A DNA stretch of 64,000 nucleotides, taken from NCBI RefSeq assembly GCF_029906645.1, contig NZ_JARYGZ010000001.1, forward strand, positions 310,001 to 374,000. The letters run 5' to 3'. This DNA comes from Sphingomonas oryzagri. GTDB taxonomy: Bacteria; Pseudomonadota; Alphaproteobacteria; Sphingomonadales; Sphingomonadaceae. Below are positions 42,773 to 51,880 of this stretch, one piece after another. Made by a program: the position numbers and the translations under genes. Under the pieces are notes generated by a model that saw only the letters and a program-made list of their open reading frames with translations, searched no databases and was not told the DNA's origin. Numbering within the stretch: position 1 is the first letter of the stretch; each line of letters begins with the position of its first letter.

Positions 42773-42796
42773 ATCCTCCCCCGCAAGGGGGAGGAT
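42773..42796. terminator. GNRA-loop hairpin between convergent genes (minimal repeat)
   Basis: Perfect 10-base stem ATCCTCCCCC/GGGGGAGGAT closed by GCAA. It is the terminal hairpin of the repeat family seen at 2296 and 52648 and probably serves as a bidirectional terminator here. No T tract. Confidence 0.65.
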
Positions 42797-42802
42797 ATTC
42801 AC

Positions 42803-43807
42803 TCACACCGGGTCCGCGACCTTCAGCACCAGCTTGCCGACATTGTCGCCGCGATAGAGGCGCATCAGCGTCTCGGGCGCATTCTCCAGCCCCTCGGCCA
42901 TGTCCTCGCGGTGGATCAGCCGGCCTTCCTTCACCCAGCCGGCGAGGCGGGCGCGGGCGGTGGCATATTCGGTCTCGTAATCGCTGGTGATGAAGCCGCC
43001 CATCGTCGCGCGCTTGAACACGATGTTGAAGTAATTGGAGGGGCCGGCGGGGCGGCCGGGCTGCTCGTAACGCGCGATGCCGCCGCAGATCACGACGCGC
43101 GCGTGCATGGCGATGCGGGCCAGCAGCTTGTCGAGGATCTCGCCGCCGACATTGTCCCACAGCACGTCGATGCCGCCAGGCGCCAGTTCCTTGAGCTGAC
43201 GGCCGACATCCCCTTCGCGGTAGTCGATCGCCGCGTCGAAGCCGAGTTCGTCGGTCAGCCAGCGGCACTTGTCAGGGCCGCCCGCGATGCCGATCACCCG
43301 GCAGCCGCCGATCTTGGCGATCTGCCCGGCGACCGATCCGACGGCACCCGCAGCACCGGTCACCACCACCGTGTCGCCGGGGAAGGGGCGGCCGACCTTG
43401 AGCATCCCGAAATATGCCGTCAGCCCGGTGCCGCCGAGCGCGCCGAGGTGGAGCGGCAGCGTCTCCGGGCTGGCTTCGATCCGCTCGATCAGGCGCGGCG
43501 GCAGCACGCCCTCGTGGCGCCAGCCGATCGATCCTTCGACGAAATCCCCGGCCTTGAAGCCCGGCGCGCTCGATTCTATCACCTGCGCGATGCCGAAGGC
43601 AGGCATCACGTCGCCCACCTCGGTTGGCGCGGCATAGCCGCCGGCATTCTCCATCCAGCCCTTCTGAGCAGGATCGCAGGACAGCAGCAGCGTGCGGACG
43701 CGCACCCCGTTCTCGCCCAGCGGCTCGGTCGCGGGATCGTCGACGCGCGTGAAGTCCTCGGCCGTGAGCTTGCGGCCGGTCGGCCGCGCGGCGATGCGCC
43801 AAAGCAT
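42803..43807 (-). CDS. Zinc-independent MDR oxidoreductase (2)
   Basis: 334 aa from ATG 43807 (GGAGGGG upstream). Same family as the protein at 21579: LWRIAARPTGR, TGAAGAVGSVAGQIAKIGG cofactor motif, GGIDVLWDNVGG and PSNYFNIVFKRATMGGF. NADPH-dependent reduction of an alpha,beta-unsaturated carbonyl is the likely reaction. Third gene of a minus-strand set after a Rieske ferredoxin and a Rieske oxygenase. Confidence 0.88.
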   Translation of the reverse strand: MLWRIAARPTGRKLTAEDFTRVDDPATEPLGENGVRVRTLLLSCDPAQKGWMENAGGYAAPTEVGDVMPAFGIAQVIESSAPGFKAGDFVEGSIGWRHEGVLPPRLIERIEASPETLPLHLGALGGTGLTAYFGMLKVGRPFPGDTVVVTGAAGAVGSVAGQIAKIGGCRVIGIAGGPDKCRWLTDELGFDAAIDYREGDVGRQLKELAPGGIDVLWDNVGGEILDKLLARIAMHARVVICGGIARYEQPGRPAGPSNYFNIVFKRATMGGFITSDYETEYATARARLAGWVKEGRLIHREDMAEGLENAPETLMRLYRGDNVGKLVLKVADPV

Positions 43808-43886
43808 ATGTCCCCTCCATCTGTGTCCGGCGGGCAGGGTGGGGCAGGCGCTCGCCCACCGCACCCGACACAAAGAAGAGGGGCGG

Positions 43887-45170
43887 CTATTCCGCCGCGA
43901 CCGCCAGCTTCATCTCCTCGACGCGCGGATCGTTGGGGACGATCCAGTCGCTGGTCATCACCGGCTCGACGCGCAGTTCGGGCGGGATCTTCTCCGGCCC
44001 GATCAGCGCGTCGGCCTGCTGGTGCCAGTGGTAGATGCGCGCTTCCTGATAGCTGAGAGGAACGCCCTCGAACCCATAGGATTCCTGGGATTTCTGGATG
44101 AACTTGCCGAACTGGGTATCCTCTTCCAGCACCGAATCGAGATAGGTGATGGTCGTGTCCCAATAATCGGGCCGCGCGCCTTCGCCCCAGTCCGGTCCGA
44201 ACCACCAGACCTCCATGCGCGACTTGTCGATGCCGTTCGGCCAGAAGTTCAGCACGAAATAGCCGGTCGGCCCCAGCGGCGAGACCCAGTTGGGGAAGAG
44301 ATTATAGGATTGGGTGCAGGTTCGCCCGATCTCGCCGACGTCCGGGATTTCGAGGCGCGGCGTGCCCTGCGCGGTGCTCGCGGTGCGATAGTTGCGCGCC
44401 GGCGCGCCATCCTCCCAGCCCGGCGCCACCATCCGGCCGTGGCCGAAGCGGTAGAAGCTGTTGACGTTGCGGCGGTGGTTCAGCCCCGCCGCCACCGTGG
44501 TCGGGTGGATGTTGGGAACATGGTAGACCTCCATGTTCGCCTCCATCGCGATCTTCCAGTTGCAGTCGAGATCCCAGACGAAGTGATCGACCATGCGGAT
44601 CTGGTCGAAGCGGAATTCGGCGAACTCGTCGGCGATCGGGCCGAGCCATTCGGCCAGGCTGGGCGCGTCCGGATCGAAATTGACGAAGATCATCTTGCCG
44701 TAGCGCTCGCAGCGGATGCGGCGGAGCGAGCGGCAGGAGAAATCGAGATCGGCATAATCCTCCGCATCGCGGATCGAGACCAGCCGGCCCTCGTCGTCAT
44801 AGACCCAGCCATGATATTTGCAGGTCAGCCGCGCGCGCCGTCCCGATGGCTCGGTAACGACGGGCGCGCCGCGATGGCTGCAGGTATTGTAGAAGGCGTT
44901 GACCTCGCCCGATCGGGCATGGACCAGCACGACAGGCTGGCCCGCCATCTCCCACTGCTTGAAGCAGCCATGGCGCGGCAGTTCGTCCATGTGGCCGGCG
45001 AGCAGCCAGCTCTTGCGCCAGAGCTGCTGGTGTTCGAGCGCCTCGAAGCGGGGATCGGTGTAGCGGCCACCGGGCAGGTCGGGCAAAGCGGGGAAGCCTC
45101 TGGGCGGGGCCGTGCGGGCGCCCTCATAGTCCATCAGCGCGCGCAGCGTCGCAACCTGTGCAGCATCCAT
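43887..45170 (-). CDS. Rieske non-heme iron oxygenase alpha subunit (3)
   Basis: 427 aa. Rieske ligands C97/H99 (NTCSHRGAP) and C117/H120 (LTCKYHGWVY); iron site E214, H217, H222 in ANMEVYHVPNIHP. C-terminal domain is long with NWVSPLGPTGYFVLNFWP, resembling the choline-monooxygenase/phenylpropionate group. Bridging residue is Glu. Sits between a Rieske ferredoxin (upstream) and an MDR reductase (downstream) on the minus strand, the only oxygenase in the window with a Rieske ferredoxin next to it. Confidence 0.92.
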   Translation of the reverse strand: MDAAQVATLRALMDYEGARTAPPRGFPALPDLPGGRYTDPRFEALEHQQLWRKSWLLAGHMDELPRHGCFKQWEMAGQPVVLVHARSGEVNAFYNTCSHRGAPVVTEPSGRRARLTCKYHGWVYDDEGRLVSIRDAEDYADLDFSCRSLRRIRCERYGKMIFVNFDPDAPSLAEWLGPIADEFAEFRFDQIRMVDHFVWDLDCNWKIAMEANMEVYHVPNIHPTTVAAGLNHRRNVNSFYRFGHGRMVAPGWEDGAPARNYRTASTAQGTPRLEIPDVGEIGRTCTQSYNLFPNWVSPLGPTGYFVLNFWPNGIDKSRMEVWWFGPDWGEGARPDYWDTTITYLDSVLEEDTQFGKFIQKSQESYGFEGVPLSYQEARIYHWHQQADALIGPEKIPPELRVEPVMTSDWIVPNDPRVEEMKLAVAAE

Positions 45171-45234
45171 CGGCTCTCTCCTCCAGGTAATTATCCACCA
45201 CCCTCCAAAAACTGCAACGCGTATTCGTATCTGT

Positions 45235-45543
45235 TCAATCAGGAAGCGTGACGATCACGGTTTCGCCGTCGATCCGGGCAGGAAAAACGGTCAGCGGACG
45301 GGGCGCGATCGGCGCGAAGGACTTGCCGGTGCGCAGATCGAACATCGCGCCGTGGCGGGGGCAGGCGACTCGGCCGTTGCGGATGCGGCCCCCGCAAAGC
45401 GGTGTATCCTGGTGGGTGCAGCGATCCTCGACCGCCACGACGTCCGTTCCGAGAACCGCCACCATCACCTGCCATGTGCCGAGCGTGACCGAGACGGCGC
45501 CTTTCGCCCGGATGTCGTCGATCGGGCCGGCGGGATGGTCCAT
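45235..45543 (-). CDS. Rieske-type ferredoxin
   Basis: 102 aa from ATG 45543. Cluster ligands C42/H44 (DRCTHQDTPLC) and C61/H64 (VACPRHGAMFDL). Small soluble Rieske ferredoxins pass electrons from an NADH reductase to an oxygenase alpha subunit. Adjacent to oxygenase 3 and divergent from oxygenase 4, so it may feed either. No strong ribosome site is seen before ATG 45543; an alternative in-frame start lies further upstream. Confidence 0.9.
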   Translation of the reverse strand: MDHPAGPIDDIRAKGAVSVTLGTWQVMVAVLGTDVVAVEDRCTHQDTPLCGGRIRNGRVACPRHGAMFDLRTGKSFAPIAPRPLTVFPARIDGETVIVTLPD

Positions 45544-45640
45544 GAGTGATTCCGAGATATTGACACGTGATGTAAAAAGTATGAGCGTTCTGCTGTTACG
45601 ACAAGCCGATTCAAAACGGCGAGCATCGAGAGGAGCGACC

Positions 45641-47014
45641 ATGGCGCTCGACGATCCCAAGCCGATCGGTCCGGGCGGGCATCGCTGCCCCGGCCCCAGC
45701 ACGCGCGACATCATCCTCGACGACGGCTGGCAGGTGCCGGACCAACTCGTCGCGGAGGCCTACGAATTTCTCGGCGACGGCGACGTTTCCTACGATCGCT
45801 ATATCTCGCCGGAGTTCTTCGAGCGCGAGATGAGGTCGCTCTGGCCGAAGATCTGGCAATGGGTGTGCCGCGAGGAGCATCTGCCCGAGGTCGGCGACTA
45901 TCTCACCTACGATATCGGCCGCTATTCGATCCTCGTCACGCGCACCGCGCCGGACACGATCAAGGCCTATCACAACGCCTGCCTGCATCGCGGCACGCAG
46001 CTCAAGCCGTCGGACAGCTCCGGCACGGTGGACGAGTTCCGCTGCCCCTTCCACGGCTGGAGCTGGCAGCTCGACGGCAGCATCAAAAACATCCCCTGCC
46101 GCTGGGATTTCCCGCACGTCACGGACGAGGGCTATCGCCTGCCGGAGGTAAAGGTGGAGCTGTGGGGCGGCTTCGTCTTCATCAACATGGACCCGGAGGC
46201 GAAACCGCTCGCCGACCAGCTCGGCCCGCTCGCCGAGCATTTCTCGGGCCGCTGGGATCTCTCCAAGCGCCGCGTCGCGCTGCACCTCCAGAAAGAGCTG
46301 CCGACCAACTGGAAGGCCGCGCAGGAAGCGTTCCTGGAGGCCTATCATGTCTACGAAACGCACTCGCAGGGCCTCGCCACGGCGGGCGATGCCAACGCGC
46401 AGTACGACGTGTTCAGCGATTACGTGACGCGCTTCGTCCACACCATCGGCTATCCCAGCCCGCATTACACCGAGCCGCAGACCCAGCAGGAAATCTTCGA
46501 CAAGATGCGCGGCGGCGGCGGGGTCGTGCCGGAGGGGCGCACCGCCCGGTCGGTCGCGGCGGAAAAGCTGCGCGAGGAACTGGGCGGCCAGTGGGGCGTC
46601 GACCTGGCCGCCTATTCGGACAGCGAGATGCTCGATTCGATCGAGTATCACTTCTTTCCGAACATGTGCCTGTTCCCCGGCGTGTCGCTGCCGATGATCT
46701 ACCGCTTCCGCCCGATCGGGATGGACCCCGGCCGATCGATGTTCGATCTCGTCTTCCTGAAGATCGTGCCGGACGATGCGCCGGAGGAATTCCCGCCCGA
46801 TCCGATCCCGGTCGCCGCGCACGAATCCTATGCGGATGCGCCCGGCATGAACCCCGGCCTCGGCGCGGTCTACGATCAGGACACCAACAATCTGGAGATG
46901 CAGTATCGCGGCTTCCAGGCCTCGGCGAAGCGCGGCCAGACGCTCGGCAACTATCAGGAGGCGCGCATTCGCCGCTTCCACCAGACGATCGACGAGGTCA
47001 TGGCGCGGACATGA
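45641..47014 (+). CDS. Rieske non-heme iron oxygenase alpha subunit (4)
   Basis: 457 aa from ATG 45641 (GAGAGGAG upstream). Rieske ligands C114/H116 (NACLHRGTQ) and C135/H138 (FRCPFHGW); iron site E233, H236, H241 in FLEAYHVYETHS. Shares with oxygenases 2 and 6 the long N-terminal region (DRYISPEFFEREMRSLWPKI) and VFINMDPEAKPL. It is followed, with 4-base overlaps, by two NTF2-fold proteins and then by oxygenase 5. The divergent promoter region 45544-45640 contains TTGACA (45556-45561) but no clear -10. Confidence 0.93.
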   Translation: MALDDPKPIGPGGHRCPGPSTRDIILDDGWQVPDQLVAEAYEFLGDGDVSYDRYISPEFFEREMRSLWPKIWQWVCREEHLPEVGDYLTYDIGRYSILVTRTAPDTIKAYHNACLHRGTQLKPSDSSGTVDEFRCPFHGWSWQLDGSIKNIPCRWDFPHVTDEGYRLPEVKVELWGGFVFINMDPEAKPLADQLGPLAEHFSGRWDLSKRRVALHLQKELPTNWKAAQEAFLEAYHVYETHSQGLATAGDANAQYDVFSDYVTRFVHTIGYPSPHYTEPQTQQEIFDKMRGGGGVVPEGRTARSVAAEKLREELGGQWGVDLAAYSDSEMLDSIEYHFFPNMCLFPGVSLPMIYRFRPIGMDPGRSMFDLVFLKIVPDDAPEEFPPDPIPVAAHESYADAPGMNPGLGAVYDQDTNNLEMQYRGFQASAKRGQTLGNYQEARIRRFHQTIDEVMART

Positions 47015-47541
47015 TGGCGGCGATGGACCCGATCGACCGGCTGACCTCGTGGCACGCCATCTATGACCTGCTGTGCGATTACATGCGCGGGCAGGATCGG
47101 CTCGACCCGGTGCTGCACCGATCGGTCTTCCATGACGATGCCACCACCGATTATGGCGATGGCTGGCGCGGCGATGCCGACGGTTTCGTCGCCTTCGCGC
47201 AAAGGGTGCTGACCCCGCATCATGCCAACCATCACATGATCGGGCAGGTGCGGATCGACTTCGAGAGCGCGGACACCGCGTTTGGCGAGGTCTATTTTCA
47301 GGCGTTCCACCGCACCGAGAGCGAGGCGGGCGAGGAGGAGGATCTCTGGGTCTCCGGCCGCTACGTCGATCGCTACGAGCGTCGCGCCGGCGCCTGGAAG
47401 ATCGCGCATCGCAGCGAACTGGTCGACTGGGTGCGGACCGAGCCGGCCGCCGACGGGCTGATGAAGGCGGGCCATTTCCCGCTCGGCGCGCGTGCGCCCC
47501 ACGATCTGAGCTGCCGCCGCGAGGAGATGAGGGTCCGATGA
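47011..47541 (+). CDS. NTF2-like (SnoaL_4) protein (2)
   Basis: 176 aa, ATG overlapping the oxygenase stop. NTF2 pattern: IYDLLCDYMRGQDRLDPVLH, DDATTDYGDG, H-rich HHANHHMIGQV and LWVSGRYVDRYERRAGAWKI. Usually read as a dehydratase or isomerase. Because the beta subunits of ring-hydroxylating oxygenases have the same fold and length, and this gene is translationally coupled to an alpha subunit, a structural-partner role is an alternative. Confidence 0.8.
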   Translation: MMAAMDPIDRLTSWHAIYDLLCDYMRGQDRLDPVLHRSVFHDDATTDYGDGWRGDADGFVAFAQRVLTPHHANHHMIGQVRIDFESADTAFGEVYFQAFHRTESEAGEEEDLWVSGRYVDRYERRAGAWKIAHRSELVDWVRTEPAADGLMKAGHFPLGARAPHDLSCRREEMRVR

Positions 47542-48056
47542 TCGACGTCGAGGACAGGACGACCGCCGAGGTCGCCGACCAGCTCGCCATCCGCCGGCTT
47601 CTGACGCTCTACGCACGCGGTATCGACCGCTGCGATATCGAGACGCTGCGCGCCGTCTGGTGGCCGGGCGCGACCGCCGACTACGGCACCGGGCCGGGCG
47701 ATGCGCTGGAATGGTCGGAAGGGGTGGTGGTTGCGCTCGCGCAGATGCGGCGCACCCAGCATTTCCTCGGCAACATGGTCGTCGAGATCGATGGCGAGGC
47801 TGCCACCGCCGAAACCTATTGCCGTGCCTATCACGAGGTCGACGGCCCGGACGGTCCCTTCGAGATGGAGGTCGGCGGCCGCTATCTCGATCGGCTGGAG
47901 CGGCGCGGCTCCGAATGGCGGATCGCGGAGCGGCGCTACGTCCACGACTGGAACCGCAACCAGCCCTCCACCGCGCGGTGGGAGGGCGATCTCTACGGCA
48001 ACCTTCTGCGGGTCGGCCGGCGCAAGCCCGACGACCCCTATTACACGGGCGCCTGA
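47538..48056 (+). CDS. NTF2-like (SnoaL_4) protein (3)
   Basis: 172 aa, overlapping the previous gene by 4 bases (ATGA). Same fold and motifs: LTLYARGIDRCDIETLRAVW, TQHFLGNMVVEIDGEAATAE, GGRYLDRLERRGSEWRI, YVHDWNRNQ. Sequence differs enough from its neighbour to suggest a heterodimer or a distinct reaction. Lies between oxygenases 4 and 5. Confidence 0.8.
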   Translation: MIDVEDRTTAEVADQLAIRRLLTLYARGIDRCDIETLRAVWWPGATADYGTGPGDALEWSEGVVVALAQMRRTQHFLGNMVVEIDGEAATAETYCRAYHEVDGPDGPFEMEVGGRYLDRLERRGSEWRIAERRYVHDWNRNQPSTARWEGDLYGNLLRVGRRKPDDPYYTGA

Positions 48057-48095
48057 AGCCCGGACCTATTGGCGAATTTACGGAAAGGTGATCCC

Positions 48096-49430
48096 ATGGC
48101 GACCGTGATCGATCCCAAATCCCGCCCGCGGGCGGACATGTCGAAATTCCCCGAGCCGAATTTCAAGGACACCCCCATCACGCCGGACCGCTATTACTCC
48201 AAGGAGTGGGCGGATCGCGAATGGGAGATGATCTGGACCAAGACCTGGCAGATCGCCGGCGTCGCCCAGCAGGTGCAGAAGGTGGGCGACTGGTTCACCG
48301 CCGATCTCGGCACCGAGACGATCGTGTGCGTACGCGGCGAGGACGATGTGGTGCGCGCCTTCTACAACGTCTGCCAGCATCGCGGCATGCCGGTGGTGCC
48401 CAACGGCAGCGGCAACGCCAAGCGGCTGGTCTGCCCCTATCACGGCTGGGCCTACAATCTGAAAGGCATCCTGAAGACGGTGCCGGACGAGGCGGACTTC
48501 GTTCAGGGATCGCCGTGTGGCAAGACCAACATGGTCGAGATCCAGTGCGAGGTATGGGCCGGCTTCGTCTGGTTCAACATGGACAAGGACGCCGCACCGC
48601 TTAAGAGCTTCCTCGGCCCGATCGTCGACATGATCGACACCTATCCGATGGACAAGATGGTCCGTACCCATTGGATGACGATCGAGGGCGAGTTCAACTG
48701 GAAGCTCATCCAGGACAATTTCAACGAGAGCTACCACGTCCCCTTCGTCCATCCGCAGACCAAGTTCGTGATGGAATATTCCCACAAATTCTGTCAGTTC
48801 GACCTCTTCCCCGAAGGCCATGCCCGCATGTTCATGCCGGGCGCGGGGCCGACCAAGACGTTGCGCGGCGGCGAGAACGAGACGCTCGACCAGCTGGCGC
48901 AGGAGCTGGCTTTCTGGGGCCTCGACCCCGAGCAGTTCCGTGGCGGCAAGACCGGCGAGATTCGCCTCGCGCTGCAGAAGGCCAAGCGCGAGAAGGGTGC
49001 GTCGAAAGGCTACGACTTCTCCACCTACCATGATGACCAGCTGACCGATCACTGGCATTTCACGATCTTCCCGAACCTGTCGTTCAGCCTGAAGCCCGAC
49101 GGCAATATCTGGCTGCGCGGTCGCCCGCACGAGACCGATCCCGAGAAATGCTATTTCGACATGTGGTACATGACGCTCTTCCCCGAGGGGACCGAGCGTT
49201 ACTACTCGCAGAGCATGACCGAGTGGGTCGATGTCAGCGTGCCGGCACCGCACGTGCAGGGCAAGGTGGGCGAAGTCGATATGGGGCCGGGCATCAGCCA
49301 GGACGTCGATGTCTGGGGCTACCAGCAGCGCGGCCTGCGCTCGCGCGGCTACAAGCGCGACTATCTCGCGTGGCAGGAGCGGCGCGTGCGTTTCTTCCAC
49401 GAGAATCTGGAGAAATGGATGGCCCGCTGA
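48096..49430 (+). CDS. Rieske non-heme iron oxygenase alpha subunit (5)
   Basis: 444 aa from ATG 48096 (GGAAAGGTG upstream). Rieske ligands C93/H95 (NVCQHRGMP) and C113/H116 (LVCPYHGWAY); iron site E211, H214, H219 in DNFNESYHVPFVHP. Opening resembles phenylpropionate and carnitine-type group members, and it differs from oxygenase 4 despite sharing the operon. C-terminal WQERRVRFFHENLEKWM. A strong intrinsic terminator follows. Electron source not encoded next to it. Confidence 0.93.
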   Translation: MATVIDPKSRPRADMSKFPEPNFKDTPITPDRYYSKEWADREWEMIWTKTWQIAGVAQQVQKVGDWFTADLGTETIVCVRGEDDVVRAFYNVCQHRGMPVVPNGSGNAKRLVCPYHGWAYNLKGILKTVPDEADFVQGSPCGKTNMVEIQCEVWAGFVWFNMDKDAAPLKSFLGPIVDMIDTYPMDKMVRTHWMTIEGEFNWKLIQDNFNESYHVPFVHPQTKFVMEYSHKFCQFDLFPEGHARMFMPGAGPTKTLRGGENETLDQLAQELAFWGLDPEQFRGGKTGEIRLALQKAKREKGASKGYDFSTYHDDQLTDHWHFTIFPNLSFSLKPDGNIWLRGRPHETDPEKCYFDMWYMTLFPEGTERYYSQSMTEWVDVSVPAPHVQGKVGEVDMGPGISQDVDVWGYQQRGLRSRGYKRDYLAWQERRVRFFHENLEKWMAR

Positions 49431-49457
49431 GGCCATCCATCCGTTTCGGCCAATAAG

Positions 49458-49493
49458 AAAGGGCCGGCGTCCGCTGCGGGACGCCGGCCCTTT
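49458..49493. terminator. Strong Rho-independent terminator
   Basis: Perfect 15-base stem AAAGGGCCGGCGTCC (49458-49472) with its complement (49479-49493), six-base loop, flanked by A and T runs on either side. It ends the oxygenase 4-5 operon and, on the other strand, the convergent LuxR-type gene. Confidence 0.85.
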
Positions 49494-49511
49494 CCTTTGC
49501 GGTCTATCCGA

Positions 49512-50279
49512 TCAGGAATGAAGCCCGATATAGCCGAGCTGGGTCGCCTTGAAGAGCGTCTGGCTGCGGTTCACCGCGTCGAGCTTCATCGAGGCGTTGT
49601 GCATGTGGAAGCGCACGGTGGCGCGGCTGCGCGCCATGATCAGGCTGATCTCGTAATCGGTCTTGCCGACCGCCGCCCAGCGCAGGCACTCGACCTCGCG
49701 CTTGGAGAGGGCCGGGCCGACCGGCACGCGCTCCGGCTCGCACATCGTGCGAACATAGCCCGAGATGAAGGTGCGGATCAGCAGGCCGAGCGTGTCGCTG
49801 TGCGCGGCGAACTCGGCGGAAAGATCGGTATGCCCGCGATCGCGCGGCACGAAGCTGGCGGCGCCGATCTGGCCGAAGGGCAGGTGCACGGGCACCACGA
49901 TCGAGGCCGGACTCAGCCCGCGCCGCTCGAAATTGGTGATGTCGATGGCGTCGAGCAGGGGGTTGTGCGCGGCGGTGCGGAAGCCTTCGGCGTTGCACCA
50001 GAAGGGTTCGCTTTCGTAGCGGCAGGCGGTCGGGAGCGGTGAGACGAGCGCGAGGCGGGGCATCCGCCACCAACGATCCGCGCTGTCCTCCGTCCAGCCG
50101 AAGACGCTGGTGGCGAGGATGTTGCCGTCGGCGTCGAGCATCGGCTGCTTCGATGCGATATTGTGGCAGGGGGCGATGCGGAAATCCATCATTTCCGCCA
50201 CGATCGCACGCAAATTCTCGGCGGCTGGCCGCACGTCGCGCGGTTTCGCGATGCGGACGGAATCGATGTCCAGAGTCAT
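49512..50279 (-). CDS. LuxR-type regulator without adjacent luxI
   Basis: 255 aa. C-terminal GerE/LuxR helix-turn-helix (LSKREVECLRWAAVGKTDYE then SRATVRFHMHNASMKLDAVN). The N-terminal 180 residues loosely fit the autoinducer-binding fold (FGWTEDSADRWWRM, SEPFWCN), but the usual DP pair is missing, so a non-acyl-homoserine-lactone ligand is likely. No luxI gene in the window. Divergent from the SDR operon at 50478, its probable target, with a 198-base spacer that contains ATTTTGACAC on the minus strand (about 50322-50331). Confidence 0.87.
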   Translation of the reverse strand: MTLDIDSVRIAKPRDVRPAAENLRAIVAEMMDFRIAPCHNIASKQPMLDADGNILATSVFGWTEDSADRWWRMPRLALVSPLPTACRYESEPFWCNAEGFRTAAHNPLLDAIDITNFERRGLSPASIVVPVHLPFGQIGAASFVPRDRGHTDLSAEFAAHSDTLGLLIRTFISGYVRTMCEPERVPVGPALSKREVECLRWAAVGKTDYEISLIMARSRATVRFHMHNASMKLDAVNRSQTLFKATQLGYIGLHS

Positions 50280-50477
50280 TTTGCCCTCTCCGATTCGCTC
50301 AATTATCTTCTGCGTGTCAAAATCTACGGCGACCCTATCCCTTTAGCAAGTCATTCCGGCGACAGAGCGGTTTCGGCGCAGGCCCGGACGCGAGCCGTTG
50401 CCCCGTCAAAAGCACAGTTTGCGCAGGCTGTGGCGGTGCGCGAAAAACAGGGCTGGCGAGGATGAAGGCGAACGGCG

Positions 50478-51257
50478 ATGCGGCGACTGGACGGCAAGGT
50501 GGCGCTGGTGACGGGCGGGACGAACGGCATCGGTGCCGCCACGGTCCGCCGGCTGGCGAGCGAGGGCGCGACGGTGGTGTTCACCGGTCGCAAGGCCGAG
50601 GCGGCGCGCCCGATCGAGGCGGAGACCGGCGGCATCTTCGTCGCCCACAGCATCGAGGATCGCGCCGGCTGGGATCAGGTCGTGGCGACGATCCGCGATC
50701 GCTGCGGCCGGCTCGACATCGCCTTCGCCAATGCCGGGATCGAGGGTGGCGACACCAATATCGAGGGGATCACGCCCGAAGCCTGGGATCAGATCGTCGA
50801 GGTCAACCTCACCGGGCCGATGCTGACCGCGCAGCACGCCATCCGCCTAATGCGCGACAATCCGGGCGGATCGGGCGGATCGATCATCCTCAACAGCTCG
50901 ATGAACGGCATCCTCGCGCTGGCGGGGAACGTCGGTTACTCGACCACCAAGGGTGCGCTGCGCCTGCTGTCCAAGTCGATCGCGATGCACTGCGCGGTGA
51001 ACGGCCTCAACATCCGCTGCAATTCGATCCACCCCGGCGTGGTGGAGACGCAGCTGATCTCGGACGCGATCGCCGGCGCGCCCGATCCCGCCGCCGCCCG
51101 CGCGCTGCTGGAGGGCCTGGCGCCGATGAAGCGGATGGCGAGCGTGGAGGAGATTGCCGGCCTCGTCGCCTATCTCGCGTCGGACGAGGCGGCGTTCGTT
51201 ACCGGATCCGAATATGGCATCGACGGAGGCTCCACCGCCGGCATGATCGCGCTCTGA
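50478..51257 (+). CDS. Short-chain dehydrogenase/reductase (C)
   Basis: 259 aa. NAD(P) motif VALVTGGTNGIGAATVRRLA, NAGI (AFANAGIEGG), Ser in LNSSMNG and YSTTK with Tyr/Lys intact; GSEYGIDGGSTAG close. Classical SDR, probably an alcohol dehydrogenase for a hydroxy intermediate. First gene of a run with a VOC protein and a Phe-type SDR, a layout parallel to 39874-42763. Confidence 0.9.
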   Translation: MRRLDGKVALVTGGTNGIGAATVRRLASEGATVVFTGRKAEAARPIEAETGGIFVAHSIEDRAGWDQVVATIRDRCGRLDIAFANAGIEGGDTNIEGITPEAWDQIVEVNLTGPMLTAQHAIRLMRDNPGGSGGSIILNSSMNGILALAGNVGYSTTKGALRLLSKSIAMHCAVNGLNIRCNSIHPGVVETQLISDAIAGAPDPAAARALLEGLAPMKRMASVEEIAGLVAYLASDEAAFVTGSEYGIDGGSTAGMIAL

Positions 51258-51259
51258 TC

Positions 51260-51790
51260 GTGACCGTCCTGCCGATCCGCCAGATCGCCTATTTCGTGGC
51301 GGACGTGCGGGCGGCGGCGGCGCGGCATCACGCGCTGTTCGGCTCCGGCCCTTATTATGTCGCGGACAATATCCCGCTGGCCGCCTGCCTCTATCGGGGC
51401 GAGCCGGCGGAGCTGGATCACAGTTCGGCCTACGGACAGTGGGGCGATCTGATGATCGAGTTCGTCCAGCAGAACAATCCCGGTCCCTCGGCTTTCCACG
51501 ACATGTATCCGGAAGGATCGGGCCGCGAGGGCATCCATCATGTCGCCCTGTTCGTCGACGATGTGGACGCGAGCATCGCGGCCTATGCCGCGCAGGGCCA
51601 CGACTGCGCGCTCCGGGCGGTGACCGGCACCGGCCTCGTCTTCGCGATGATCGACATGGTGGCGACGCATGGCCACATGGTCGAACTCTACAGCCCGACG
51701 CCCTCGCTCACCGGCTTCTACGCGATGATCGCCGATGCCGCGCGCGAAGGCGTGGGCAACGCGCTGATCCGCCCGATCCGCTTCGACTGA
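51260..51790 (+). CDS. VOC-superfamily protein (B)
   Basis: 176 aa from GTG 51260, two bases after the SDR stop. Glyoxalase-like modules IRQIAYFVADVRAAAARHHA and HHVALFVDDVDASIAAYAAQ; possible metal ligands H (GIHHVAL) and E (HMVELYSP). The first ligand position is not His, as in the homologue at 40668. No weak or strong ribosome site is seen, consistent with coupled translation. Confidence 0.8.
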   Translation: MTVLPIRQIAYFVADVRAAAARHHALFGSGPYYVADNIPLAACLYRGEPAELDHSSAYGQWGDLMIEFVQQNNPGPSAFHDMYPEGSGREGIHHVALFVDDVDASIAAYAAQGHDCALRAVTGTGLVFAMIDMVATHGHMVELYSPTPSLTGFYAMIADAAREGVGNALIRPIRFD

Positions 51791-51880
51791 TCCCTGTCGA
51801 AACTGTCGCGAAGGATAGGCGCTCGGCGCCGGCCGATGGGGCATGGAAGGCGCGGCTTATCATCACGAAGGAGACGGTTG

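Noticed and set aside
45556-45585. Canonical sigma70 promoter for Rieske oxygenase 4
   Set aside because: TTGACA is present, but the only -10-like hexamer (TATGAG) is 14 bases away, too close for a standard promoter.
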